Shown piece after piece: positions 1 to 9,086 of a stretch of 64,000 bases of DNA (position 1 is the first letter of the stretch; every line of letters begins with the position of its first letter). The stretch lies in contig JBEIHX010000018.1 in the NCBI GenBank assembly GCA_040381075.1, positions 15,228 through 79,227 on the forward strand, in the 5' to 3' direction. The position numbers and the translations under genes were made by a program. The notes under the pieces are model-generated. The model made no database searches and was not told the origin of the DNA. It saw only the letters and a list, made by a program, of their open reading frames with translations. This DNA is from JBEIHX01 sp040381075. GTDB lineage: Bacteria; Pseudomonadota; Alphaproteobacteria; Caulobacterales; Aquidulcibacteraceae.

Positions 1-1021
1 CGGTCGGGGCGTCTGCGAAACAGCCGGACGTCCACTCCCAGACGTTTCCGGCCGTGTCGTAGAGTCCAAAGGGATTGGGCGGGAAAGACCCGACTGGCGC
101 CGTGCGATCGTTTGGCCACAGGCTGGCGCAGCCCATGCAGTGCGCATAGCCGGTTCCGCCGGTCTCGCCCCACCAGAACGGGGTGGTCGTTCCGCCGCGC
201 GCCGCATATTCCCACTCTGTTTCCGAGAGCAGTCGATAGCGTTGGCCAGTCCTTGCGGACAGCCATGCAACGTACTGCCCGGCGTCTGAGAACGACACAT
301 TGATGACCGGCCGGTCTGCGCGTCCCCAGCGCATGTCATGGACGCCCCTGGCGGTGCAGCCGCCATCTGCGACGCAGGCGTCCCACTGATCGAACGTCAC
401 CTCGAACCGCCCGGCTGCGAACGACGCCACCTGGACTGGGCTTTGCCGACCTTCGTTCGACCGTCGCCCCCGTTCGGTCTGCGGCGATCCCATCACGAAC
501 GACCCGGCGGGCAGGACGACCATCTCAGGGCAGTCGGGACAGTCGCGAAAGACCGCGCCGGGGCTGCGACTGTCTGGGGGCTGTGCGCCGGCCTGAAGCG
601 CCGCGATCCGCTCATCCGCCCAGAACCGCTGCGCCTCGCAGGCGATCGGGACTGCTTCGCGGTACGCCATCAGGTCAGCCACAGACCCCCCGCGCACTGC
701 GCCCCATGCGACCCGCGCCGCAGTGCACGGGTCAAGCATTGGCTGCGGCGCCACCGGGGCGGCCTGACCCCGGAGTTCACCGGCCCGGCTCCAGACACGG
801 CCCCGCAGGTTGTCGCAGACTTTAGGGATCTGCTGATAGAATGCCGCTACGTCAGCCCTGCTTGCCGTCGTCTGCACCGCTTCCCAAGATTGCGCGGCTG
901 CGCCGCATACGGATGGCGGATCAGCTGCATGCGCCGCGCCGAGGCCGCAGATCGCGCCCAGGACGACCGCAGTCCATCTCGGCGCCCCCACCCAAGCTAT
1001 CCCCATCCTGCGTATCCCCAT
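1..1021 (-). CDS. Formylglycine-generating enzyme (SUMF1/FGE-sulfatase-like) domain protein, partial
   Basis: The gene reads leftward and its 3' end lies outside the window. The visible part (about 340 residues) has a signal-peptide-like N-terminus, then a roughly 150-residue region with several Cys, then an FGE-sulfatase domain. That domain starts near MVVLPAGSFVMGSPQTE and contains TEWEYAARGG and DTAGNVWEWTSG, typical SUMF1 family motifs. Members either oxidise a sulfatase Cys to formylglycine or act as binding domains without catalysis. The catalytic residues of true FGEs would lie in the missing C-terminus, so the activity is open. A second possible ATG lies at 1006. No sulfatase gene is visible nearby. 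Confidence 0.85.
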   Translation of the reverse strand, partial: MGIRRMGIAWVGAPRWTAVVLGAICGLGAAHAADPPSVCGAAAQSWEAVQTTASRADVAAFYQQIPKVCDNLRGRVWSRAGELRGQAAPVAPQPMLDPCTAARVAWGAVRGGSVADLMAYREAVPIACEAQRFWADERIAALQAGAQPPDSRSPGAVFRDCPDCPEMVVLPAGSFVMGSPQTERGRRSNEGRQSPVQVASFAAGRFEVTFDQWDACVADGGCTARGVHDMRWGRADRPVINVSFSDAGQYVAWLSARTGQRYRLLSETEWEYAARGGTTTPFWWGETGGTGYAHCMGCASLWPNDRTAPVGSFPPNPFGLYDTAGNVWEWTSGCFADAPT

Positions 1022-1076
1022 GTTCCACGCACGGGCTCACCGCCGGGCCAGCCTGGTCGGTCGGATCGCCGTGGCG

Positions 1077-1102
1077 GATCGCTGTGTCAGATCGCTGTGT
1101 CA
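1077..1102. repeat. 13-bp perfect tandem duplication
   Basis: Two perfect copies of GATCGCTGTGTCA lie between the FGE-like gene and the YbjN gene. A looser GGATCGCCGTGGC just upstream suggests an older copy. This is one of many unit-unique tandem duplications in the window. Confidence 0.8.
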
Positions 1103-1126
1103 GATCCTCGTGGCGACCGACGCGCG

Positions 1127-1639
1127 TCAGTCGGACGCGGCCTCGTCGTACCAGCTGGCGAAGTCCTCAGCCATCATCTCGAACACGCCGGCCCAGTCCG
1201 CCAGATTGTCCTCGGTCACGCCATGCAGCATTGTCACGTCCATTGCGATGCAGAGGTCGTTCTCGTCATCGACATAGGCGCGCACCCAGCGCTTTGCGGC
1301 GTTCCACTGGTTCAACTCGGCGAGGGTGATGTTCTTGCTGCCGTCCCAATAGGCGAAGAACTGGATCGACAGGTTCTCGGCGCCGTCGTTGCCGCCGTAA
1401 AACGTCACGATGTATTTCACCCCGCTGTCGGTCTTGCCCTCGAACATGCGTTCCGGGCCGTCGGACTTGCGCAGGTCATAGCCATGGCTGGCGAATACCC
1501 GCGCCATGCGGTCGAACTCACGCGCTTCCAGCGTGCGTGATCCGGTCGAAGCAGCCAATGCCGGCGCCGCCGTCATGCTGCAGAATGCAAGGGCTGCCAA
1601 AAGCGCCCGGCTGCGGCTTATCGAATTCAGACGTCGCAT
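1127..1639 (-). CDS. YbjN domain-containing exported protein
   Basis: A 170-residue protein with a clear Sec signal peptide (ALLAALAFCSMTAAPALAA) followed by a YbjN-like domain. The domain shows the pattern of a small alpha/beta fold with NLSIQFFAYWDG and ITLAELNQWNAAKRWVRAY. YbjN proteins are poorly characterised; the fold resembles type III secretion chaperones, and E. coli YbjN affects motility and stress responses. The export signal suggests a periplasmic location here. It is a single gene with no obvious operon partner; about 180 bp without a gene separates it from the PLP enzyme to the right. Confidence 0.8.
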   Translation of the reverse strand: MRRLNSISRSRALLAALAFCSMTAAPALAASTGSRTLEAREFDRMARVFASHGYDLRKSDGPERMFEGKTDSGVKYIVTFYGGNDGAENLSIQFFAYWDGSKNITLAELNQWNAAKRWVRAYVDDENDLCIAMDVTMLHGVTEDNLADWAGVFEMMAEDFASWYDEAASD

Positions 1640-1821
1640 GTCAAACTTCCCTCCTCACTGATCTGCACGCCAGGGTCTTGAGCCTGGTCCGCTCCCGACA
1701 CCCGAACGTCCATGACAGTGCGCCGGCGTGTGGCGATTGTCAGGCCGGATTGCGCGCTTCTGGGGCGGCCAGGGCCCCTTCCACGCCTGACCTGCCAGCT
1801 GCAGCGCCCTGCGATGACCGG

Positions 1822-2970
1822 TCACTGGCTGCGTCCGCGCGCCTCAATCGCCACGATACCCTCCAGGACATCCCCGCGTACGAGATGCAGCCAGTCATAG
1901 CGGTCGACGGTGGGATCACAATGCGGCGGGGCCAGCTCAACCCGTGCGCCGATGTCGAGTGCGCCGCCGCCAGCCAGCCCGCCATGTTCGTCGCCGAAGA
2001 AGAAATAGACAGCGTTCGGGTTTGGCGCGAGGACGCCTGGCGGTCCTGCGTCGCTGGCCAACGCCTTCAGCCCTGCATCAATGGTCACGAACGGCCTGGC
2101 GTTGGCGCTGACGACGCGCGCCTGCACGATCAGGCTCTGGCGAAAATCGCCGTCCGGATCCGCTTTCAGCGCGTCGTGATACTGCCGGTCCATCAACGCG
2201 TATGAGCCGCACTGCAACTCCGTATAGATCCCTTGGGCGATATCGGCGGCGCAGCTTCCCGTACCGCCTCCCGTGATCCAATCCGGCCGGACGCCGGCCT
2301 GCGCCAGCGCGTCCAGCACGCCCTGCAGGCGGGCCGCGCCCGCCGCCGCGGCGTCGAAGCGGTTCTGCGCCCCCTCAAGATGCTGCCATGCCCCGCCATA
2401 GGCCTGCACGCCTTCAAGGTGCAGCCCGGGGCTTGCCGTGATCCGTCCGGCGAGCGCCACGCCGTCCTGCGGCGAGGCCACGCCGCTGCGTCGCATGCCG
2501 ATGTCGACATCGATCAGGACCCGGAAAGTCACCCCCGACGAGGCCGCCGCTCCGGCGAGCATGTCGACCATCACAGGATGATCAACGGTGATCGCGAGCC
2601 GGGCGCCGGCCGCCGCGAGCCGGGCTGCGCGTCGGGCCGCATCGTCTCCCGCCAGCGGTGAGGTGAGCAGGAAGTCATCGACGCCGGCGGCGAACAGCGC
2701 TTCGGCCTCCCCCAGCTTGGCGCAGCACAGCCCCGTCGCGCCGGCGGCGATCTGCGCGCGCGCGATGAACGCGCATTTGTGCGACTTGGCGTGCGGACGC
2801 AGCGCCACCCCTGCCTCCCGGCAGCGCGCCGCCATGCGGGCGATGTTGTCTTCAAACGCGTCGAGATCCAGCAGCAGCGCCGGCGTCGCGAGGGCGTAGC
2901 GCGATCCAGGCCGGCCAATCAACCCGCGCGCCTGAGCGATGTGGGGCGGCTCCTCCCGATCTGCCTTCAT
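1822..2970 (-). CDS. DSD1-family PLP-dependent enzyme (D-threonine aldolase / D-serine dehydratase-like)
   Basis: A 382-residue fold-type III PLP enzyme. The N-terminal alanine-racemase-like barrel has the PLP lysine in RPHAKSHK. The C-terminal domain ends with the metal-binding HCDPTVDRYDW signature (His and Cys ligands) typical of D-threonine aldolase and D-serine dehydratase relatives. Likely reactions are retro-aldol cleavage of D-threonine-type 3-hydroxy amino acids or D-serine deamination; the sequence does not distinguish them. I chose the ATG at 2970 (MKADREEPP). The frame stays open upstream to 3474, but that part is low-complexity and runs through tandem repeats and antisense to tsaB, so it is unlikely to be translated. 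Confidence 0.85.
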   Translation of the reverse strand: MKADREEPPHIAQARGLIGRPGSRYALATPALLLDLDAFEDNIARMAARCREAGVALRPHAKSHKCAFIARAQIAAGATGLCCAKLGEAEALFAAGVDDFLLTSPLAGDDAARRAARLAAAGARLAITVDHPVMVDMLAGAAASSGVTFRVLIDVDIGMRRSGVASPQDGVALAGRITASPGLHLEGVQAYGGAWQHLEGAQNRFDAAAAGAARLQGVLDALAQAGVRPDWITGGGTGSCAADIAQGIYTELQCGSYALMDRQYHDALKADPDGDFRQSLIVQARVVSANARPFVTIDAGLKALASDAGPPGVLAPNPNAVYFFFGDEHGGLAGGGALDIGARVELAPPHCDPTVDRYDWLHLVRGDVLEGIVAIEARGRSQ

Positions 2971-3104
2971 TGTCGCCCGCCTGGCTGTGGCGGCGCCGTT
3001 GTCCATCCAGGCGCAACCGGTGCTGCGAGCCCGCCGGTTCGCCACGATCCATGGGCTTGTGATCGGCCTGCGGCTTCCATGACGGGCGCCATGCCTGGCG
3101 CCGG

Positions 3105-3140
3105 GCATGGTTCGGGACATGGTTCGGGGCATGGTTCGGG
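3105..3140. repeat. 12-bp tandem array, 3 copies
   Basis: Three consecutive copies of RCATGGTTCGGG (the middle copy has A in the first position) lie between the PLP-enzyme gene and tsaB, about 75 bp from a second, unrelated 12-bp array. No promoter or terminator function is evident. Confidence 0.85.
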
Positions 3141-3216
3141 GCGAGGCTTGAGGCCAGGTTCTGGGCCAATTTGGGGGTCCGGCTGCGGGCCCGACTTTGA
3201 ACCAGAAAGGTGCGGC

Positions 3217-3264
3217 CCCCTGATCATCCCCCTGATCATCCCCCTGATCATCCCCCTGATCATC
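3217..3264. repeat. 12-bp tandem array, 4 perfect copies, spanning the tsaB stop codon
   Basis: Four perfect copies of CCCCTGATCATC. The core TGATCA is palindromic. The tsaB stop codon (TGA on the minus strand, 3262-3260) lies in the copy nearest the gene, so each further copy also offers a TGA. The array probably arose by repeated duplication of the end of tsaB. It is unrelated in sequence to the neighbouring array at 3105-3140. Confidence 0.9.
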
Positions 3265-3958
3265 CCTGCGGTCCGGCGCCAGCCGGTCCCGGATCGACCG
3301 GATACCCGTCCTTCCACGGATCGATGCCGCCCGGCAGTCTGGCGTCCGGGGCGCGCAGATAGGTCGGGCGGGGCGGCGCATCGGTGCGGGGGCGCGTGCA
3401 GGCCAGTCGCGCCAGCGCCGCCGGGTCGGGCAGATCGTCGGCTTCGCGCCGCCATCCCGGTCCGAGTTCTGCAACCATCCGGTCGGCAGCCATGCCCGCC
3501 GCCACGCCGGTCATCCCTTTCAGCCGCGCCGCCAGCGCCGGCGCCGACAGGCGCTGTGGCGCCAGTATCTCGACGCCATCGGCATAGGCGGCGGCATAAA
3601 TCTCGCCCAATGCGGCTGGATGCACGCCAAGGCGCAGGCCCGTGTCACCGCCCTGGCGCGCGACGACCTCCAGGCTGGTGACCCCCACGGCCGGGATGCC
3701 GAGCGCGGCCGACAGTCCGCGCGCAAAGGCAAGCCCGACCCGCACGCCGGTGAATGATCCCGGTCCGCTCGTCACGGCGATCGCGTGCAATTGCCCGAAC
3801 CTCGTTCCGGCCGAGCGCATCACCGCGTCGCAGATCGGTGCGATGGCTTCGGCATGTCCCTGGCGCATCGCCTCGCGCATGACAGCGCGCACCCGCCCTT
3901 CCTGCGTCACGGCGACGGCGCATTGATCCAGACAGGTGTCGAGCGCCAGCCAAAGCAT
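3260..3958 (-). CDS. tsaB: tRNA threonylcarbamoyladenosine biosynthesis protein TsaB
   Basis: A 232-residue ASKHA-fold protein with the family motif TSGPGSFTGVRVGL near residues 63-76 and the N-terminal LALDTCLDQCAVAV. TsaB is the non-catalytic partner of TsaD (with TsaE) in transferring the threonylcarbamoyl group to A37 of ANN-decoding tRNAs. The last residues are Gly/Pro rich, and the stop codon sits inside the 12-bp array, so the C-terminus has probably been remodelled by it. Only 14 bp separate its start from the nitroreductase stop upstream on the same strand, so the two are probably co-transcribed. tsaE and rimI, frequent neighbours, are absent. Confidence 0.95.
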   Translation of the reverse strand: MLWLALDTCLDQCAVAVTQEGRVRAVMREAMRQGHAEAIAPICDAVMRSAGTRFGQLHAIAVTSGPGSFTGVRVGLAFARGLSAALGIPAVGVTSLEVVARQGGDTGLRLGVHPAALGEIYAAAYADGVEILAPQRLSAPALAARLKGMTGVAAGMAADRMVAELGPGWRREADDLPDPAALARLACTRPRTDAPPRPTYLRAPDARLPGGIDPWKDGYPVDPGPAGAGPQG

Positions 3959-3972
3959 GCCGCAGCGCGCGC

Positions 3973-4578
3973 TTACACAATGCGGCAGGCGTCGTCGAAG
4001 ACGAGCCTTGGCGAACGTTCAAACAGGTTTTCCTCAGACCCGTAGCCGATATTGCACAGGAAGTTCGACTTCCACGTGCGCATCACCGGATCACCGGCGA
4101 AAAAAGCCGCGTCGAGGCCCGTGCGGTCGAACCCCGACATCGGGCCGCAGTCAAGACCCAGGGAGCGCGCCGCCAGCATCAGGTAAGCCCCCTGCAGCGT
4201 GCCGTTGCGGAAAGCGGTTTCGTGGATCATTTCGGGCGATCCGCTGAACCAGTTCTTCGCGCCGGGCGCATGGGGAAAGAGTTCGGGAATACGCTCATAG
4301 AACTCCATGTCGTGAGCGATGATCGCAACCCAGGGCGCCGCCATGGTCTTGTCGACATTGCCGGGGGCCAGATACGGGCGCAGCTTCTCCTTGCCCTCCT
4401 TTGAGCCGACGAACACGAAGCGGGCCGGCGAGCAGTTGGCCGACGTCGGGCCCATCTTCGTCAGCTCATAGGTGGCGCGGATCAGCGTTTCGGGCACGCT
4501 GTGGGCTGTCCAGGCATTGCGCGAGCGCGCCTGGCGAAACAACTGGTCGAGCGCATTGTCATTGATCGGCGCTGGCAT
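3973..4578 (-). CDS. Nitroreductase family protein (RutE/HadB-like, malonic semialdehyde reductase type)
   Basis: A 201-residue FMN-dependent nitroreductase-fold protein. It matches the RutE-like subgroup: an N-terminal LDQLFRQARSRNAW segment, TKMGPTSANCSPARFVFV for FMN contacts, and the C-terminal NFLCNIGYG. RutE reduces malonic semialdehyde in uracil breakdown, but no other rut genes are present here, so the substrate is unknown. It lies just upstream of tsaB on the same strand. Confidence 0.85.
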   Translation of the reverse strand: MPAPINDNALDQLFRQARSRNAWTAHSVPETLIRATYELTKMGPTSANCSPARFVFVGSKEGKEKLRPYLAPGNVDKTMAAPWVAIIAHDMEFYERIPELFPHAPGAKNWFSGSPEMIHETAFRNGTLQGAYLMLAARSLGLDCGPMSGFDRTGLDAAFFAGDPVMRTWKSNFLCNIGYGSEENLFERSPRLVFDDACRIV

Positions 4579-4666
4579 AGGGGCTCCATGGAATCACGGC
4601 GCGCGGGAACCGCGCGGCTGCGCGCGGCAGGCTACAGCGCCGTCGCGCCGGCGCAAGCCGCCAGCG

Positions 4667-4698
4667 CCGGCCATCGCTCCGGCCATCGCTCCGGCCCG
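4667..4698. repeat. 12-bp tandem duplication between the nitroreductase and lppC genes
   Basis: Two perfect copies of CCGGCCATCGCT followed by a partial third (CCGGCC), ending next to the lppC stop codon at 4700. The position, flush with a gene end, matches the arrays at tsaB and fliP. Confidence 0.75.
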
Positions 4699-4699
4699 T

Positions 4700-5977
4700 T
4701 CAGCCCACCGGGGGCGCCACGAAGGTGCGCGGGGCCGGATCGACCACTTTCGGGGCTGACTCGCCAACCTCCATGATCGCGAGCCCACGCTCCACCCCCC
4801 CGTCAGGACGCAGCCGGAACAGCCCATCCACCCCGATGAAGCCGTTGGGCGACTCCAGCGCGCGCCGGGACAGACCATCGCGTCCGCGCGCCGCCGCCAG
4901 ACGCGCCGCGAGCGACGTCGCGTCGTAGGCGATCGAGGACAGCCGCGTGGCGCGGCGGCTGAATGTCGCCTGATAGCTTTCTTCGAACTTCGCCCGCGCC
5001 GTCGGATCGGCGGCCACGTACCACCCGCCCCGCAACGACGGCTCCTTGGAAATGTCCTCATCGCCCCAGTTCGACAGCCCGATGAGCTTGACGTCCCGGT
5101 TCGGCGCGACGCCGTTGAAGGGGATCAGTGAGGCGAGAGCCCGCAGCAACGACCCCCGCTCAGCCAGCAGCACCGCCTGCCTGCCGCGCGGACCGGCCTT
5201 CAGCACCGTGGCGACTTCCTTGGCGGGGGTCATCATTGCGTTGGGATCGCGCTGCACGAAGCGCACTGCGTCAATCGTCGCCTGACGCAGGCTGGTCTGC
5301 GCCGAAAGCGCTGTTTCGACGCGCGTGCCGAAATCATTTTCAGGCGCGAGGAGCGCGTAGGATGTGACGCCCCTGCGGTTGGTGAAGTCGACGATGCGGG
5401 CGACTTCATCCTCGACCGCGAGCCCCATCACATAGACGCCCTGGCCGGCTACGGAGCGATCATTGGAAAAACTCAGGACCGGGGCTGCCCCGTTGCGCGC
5501 CTGTGCGTTCACGGCGGGCGCCTGATTGGCGAACAACGGTCCAAGGATCAGGTCTGCGCCCTGCTCCATCAGACCGCGCGCCGCCGCCTCCGCCGATTGT
5601 GGGGTCGCACCGGAATCACGCGGCAACAGCAGAAAATTGCGGTCCCCATGCTCGAATACGGCCAGCTGGGCTGCATTGAACAGCGCATTGGCCTCGTCGC
5701 GCACCGACGGATTGGAATGGGAAAAGGGCAACAGAAGGCCAACCCGCACAATCGGGCGGTCAGCCATGAACGGCGGCGTCAACCCTGACTTGCGGCCGGA
5801 CGGGGCGCCCAGGACGCCGGTGTCGGACGCCCGGGCTATATCCGTCGGACCGGCTGCGGCGCTGGTCGTGCGCCCGATCGATGGCGCGCCCTCATCCGTT
5901 GTCGCGCAGCCTGCCGCGAGCGCCAGCGCCCCCGCGGCCAGCGCCAGGCGCACCCTGGCCGAGACGGCCCGCACCAT
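4700..5977 (-). CDS. LppC-family lipoprotein (penicillin-binding protein activator-like)
   Basis: A lipoprotein of about 425 residues with signal peptide and lipobox (ALALAAGC), followed by a type I periplasmic-binding-protein fold: IVRVGLLLPFSHSNP opens the domain, DLILGPLFANQAPAVN and GVTSYALLAPENDFG follow. LppC/LpoA proteins in gammaproteobacteria activate PBP1A from the outer membrane; in alphaproteobacteria the role is inferred. The ATG at 5977 places the signal peptide at the N-terminus; an upstream in-frame ATG at 6109 would add 44 basic residues before it and is less likely. In related genomes lppC is commonly followed by divergent rsmI, yraN and gshB; here rsmI and yraN are not found. 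Confidence 0.85.
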   Translation of the reverse strand: MVRAVSARVRLALAAGALALAAGCATTDEGAPSIGRTTSAAAGPTDIARASDTGVLGAPSGRKSGLTPPFMADRPIVRVGLLLPFSHSNPSVRDEANALFNAAQLAVFEHGDRNFLLLPRDSGATPQSAEAAARGLMEQGADLILGPLFANQAPAVNAQARNGAAPVLSFSNDRSVAGQGVYVMGLAVEDEVARIVDFTNRRGVTSYALLAPENDFGTRVETALSAQTSLRQATIDAVRFVQRDPNAMMTPAKEVATVLKAGPRGRQAVLLAERGSLLRALASLIPFNGVAPNRDVKLIGLSNWGDEDISKEPSLRGGWYVAADPTARAKFEESYQATFSRRATRLSSIAYDATSLAARLAAARGRDGLSRRALESPNGFIGVDGLFRLRPDGGVERGLAIMEVGESAPKVVDPAPRTFVAPPVG

Positions 5978-6324
5978 GGCGCGCGCCGGGAACCTTCCGG
6001 CCCGCTGGGGTCTGGCCGCAGCCTTGCCCGGATCCTTTGGAGGCGCCCCGTCCTGGAGGCCGGATTTGAAAATGCCCACGTCAGCCTCTCCGCCCGAGCG
6101 GCGCCGCATGGACGCCCGGCCTGTGTCCGTCTCTAGCCCCGCTGATCAGCATGGCAAAGCCAGCCGGACAACCATCGCTGCGTTTCGTGACGGGATTGCG
6201 GCGTCGATCCGGTCATGACAGAGGGGGCGGGCCATGCCGGCGCGCCGCCCGGTTCTCCCTGGCGCCGCCGGAGGGATCGCGACGCCAGCGTGGCGAGGCC
6301 TGCCCGCCGCGCGTCGAAACGCTG

Positions 6325-6443
6325 CTGATCACCCGGGGGCGATCACTTCGGGGGATTCCCGCGGGGGATCACTGCGGGGCGATCACCGGGGGGGCGATCA
6401 CCGGGCGGGCGATCACCGGGCGGGCGATCACCGGGCGGGCGAA
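6325..6443. repeat. 15-bp tandem array upstream of the BON lipoprotein gene
   Basis: The core (6379-6438) has four copies of a 15-bp unit, GCGATCACCGGGCGG; the first copy has three G in place of GCGG-type ending. Degenerate copies built around GATCAC extend left to about 6325. It lies in the divergent gap between lppC and the BON gene (5978-6536), which otherwise holds only the possible upstream regions of both genes. Confidence 0.85.
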
Positions 6444-6536
6444 CCTGAGCCTTAACCATCACAAAACCGCCCGATGGCAGGGTCATGGAAAGCCGCGTCT
6501 TGGCGATTCGCTGCATGCGCCGACGGGAGGGTGAAG

Positions 6537-7271
6537 ATGACCGCGTTCCAATCGGCATGCCGATCCGCCGCCGGCGCCGCGTTGATCCGCGTCGCCGTCC
6601 TGTGGGGCGTGGCGCCCGCCTGTCTTGCCGCGTCCGGGTGCGCCGCCGCGGTGGTGGCGGGGGCCGGCGCGGCGGGCGTCGCCGCGCTGCAGGACAAGAC
6701 CCTTGGCGAGAGCGTCGACGACACGTCGATCTGGAACGAAATCCGCTCCCGTTTCCTGGCTGCGCGCGGCATGGCGCTCAACAGCGTGGATGTCGAGGTC
6801 AGCCAACGGTTCGTGCTGCTCTCGGGAACCGTCCTGAGCGAGGCGGATCGCACCGAAGCCGGACGCATTGCCCAGTCTGTGGGGCGCGTCGCCGGGGTAG
6901 GCAATGAGATCCTGATCGGCGCGCCGCGCAGCGCCGCGCAGGCCGCCGCCGATGAGCTCATCACCGCAGGCGTGCGCGCGCGCCTCGCGACGTCTGCCGG
7001 CGTGCGGGCGATCAACTACAACATCGAGACCCACCAGGGCGTCGTCTATCTGCTCGGCGTGGCGCGTGACGATGCTGAACTGGAGCGCGCGGTGGACGAA
7101 GCCCGCGTTGTGCGCGGCGTCCAGAAAGTCATCTCCTATGTGCGCGTCATCCCGCTGCGCCCGCCCGACAGCGCGCCGGCGGGCGCGCCTGCTGCGCCCC
7201 CGGACGCGGCCTTCGCAGGATCGGCTTCGGGAGACGCCTCCGGGCCCGTCTCCCTGGCCCCGCCGCGCTGA
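6537..7271 (+). CDS. BON-domain lipoprotein
   Basis: A 244-residue protein with a signal peptide and lipobox (ACLAASGC), then two BON (OsmY-type) domains: one around DTSIWNEIRSRFLAARGM...VLLSGTV, a second around ITAGVRARLATSAGVRAINYN...VYLLGVA. BON domains bind membranes or phospholipids, and OsmY-like proteins act in envelope stress. The ATG at 6537 is preceded by a strong Shine-Dalgarno stretch (GGGAGGGTGAAG), which decides the start over an in-frame one at 6474. The C-terminus is Ala/Pro-rich. It sits upstream of gshB on the same strand, as in Caulobacter relatives. Confidence 0.88.
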   Translation: MTAFQSACRSAAGAALIRVAVLWGVAPACLAASGCAAAVVAGAGAAGVAALQDKTLGESVDDTSIWNEIRSRFLAARGMALNSVDVEVSQRFVLLSGTVLSEADRTEAGRIAQSVGRVAGVGNEILIGAPRSAAQAAADELITAGVRARLATSAGVRAINYNIETHQGVVYLLGVARDDAELERAVDEARVVRGVQKVISYVRVIPLRPPDSAPAGAPAAPPDAAFAGSASGDASGPVSLAPPR

Positions 7272-7351
7272 TCCAGGCCTCCGGCGGCCCGCCCCGCGTC
7301 GCGGCGGCCGCCCCATTGGACGCCTGCGCCGACCTCGGCTAGCAACATCGC

Positions 7352-8296
<945 letters not shown>

Positions 8297-8702
8297 GTTA
8301 ACGCGTGGGCCACACCTTCGTCTGCGGGCGGTGCGCGCCCGGCGTCACGCGCGACCGCGCACGTTGTTCATTTGTTCCCGATTTGTTTACGTTTTGACCC
8401 CAGCCTTGTCCATGCCTGTGGATAAGTATCTCGATTTTTTGATCTTTTTCTGATCACTGACGCGCAGTGCAGCATGGAATTCTCCGAGTGCGTTCACCGT
8501 CGCCGCCAGGCGCAGCGCCGCCCCCCAGGCATGGGTCCCGCAGCCGGAGCGCAGGCCACCCAAACGCATCCGGCCGAAAGCGCCCGGCGCGCCAGCCCCG
8601 GTCCGGCGCAGTGCGTGAAGGGTCGTGTGGATCACGATCACAGGCAGGGGCGCCGGTTCGCGTGCTGGTGACTCGCGACATTGTCCTGAGGCGGTATCAG
8701 CA
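8297..8702. other. Gene-free stretch with one perfect DnaA box and an AT-rich segment
   Basis: No convincing gene was found between gshB and the HTH pseudogene. Positions 8365-8465 are clearly more AT-rich than the surroundings, and TGTGGATAA (8417-8425) is a perfect match to a DnaA box. A single box is not enough to call an origin; another copy at 33201-33209 lies inside ydcF. The AT-rich DNA may mark the left boundary of the decayed integrative element that follows. Confidence 0.35.
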
Positions 8703-9086
8703 ATGAAGCGCAAGCCCCACCACAAGAATGGTCGAGACCAAGCGCGCGCCCAGCCGGATTTGTTCGCAGCGGTCGGCACTGCACAGATGCCGGCCGTGAC
8801 GGTGGGTGCTGACGCGGGTGTGCGCTTACCGATGCCGGCGAACCAGACTAAGCCTACGAGGGCGGTCAAGCCAGCGCCTTTGGTCGCTCGGCCACCGAAC
8901 GGATTGTTGCGCGTGCGCGAGGCTGCGGCGCGTCCCGGCTTGTCGAAATCCACATGAGACAAGATGCGCTGCGAGGGACGCGGACCACGCTACGTGAAGA
9001 TCACGGGCAAGCTTGCGGGATATGATCCGGCTGATCTCGACACTTACCCCGAAGGGCGAAAGCGGCAATCGACTTCAGAACGTTGA
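8703..9086 (+). pseudogene. Excisionase/AlpA-like helix-turn-helix gene, interrupted by a nonsense mutation
   Basis: Starting at the ATG at 8703, the frame encodes a basic linker, then PPNGLLRVREAAARPGLSKS, the start of a DNA-binding HTH of the excisionase/MerR type. An in-frame TGA at 8955 (probably from TTG or CTG) interrupts the recognition helix. The same frame continues with DKMRCEGRGPRYVKITGK and ends at a natural-looking stop at 9084-9086, giving about 127 codons. Its 3' end overlaps the tail of the truncated integrase on the other strand. It is most likely the regulator or excisionase of the same dead element. Confidence 0.75.

Noticed and set aside
2971..3474. N-terminal extension of the DSD1-like gene
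   Set aside because: The extra 168 codons run through two tandem arrays and antisense to tsaB; the family N-terminus begins at MKADREE.
8417..8425. Chromosomal replication origin
   Set aside because: Only one DnaA box was found and none of the genes that usually flank alphaproteobacterial origins (hemE, parAB, gidA) are here.
8387..8962. A 191-codon minus-strand frame between gshB and the integrase remnant
   Set aside because: No domain is recognisable, and the plus strand of its right half encodes the HTH pseudogene.
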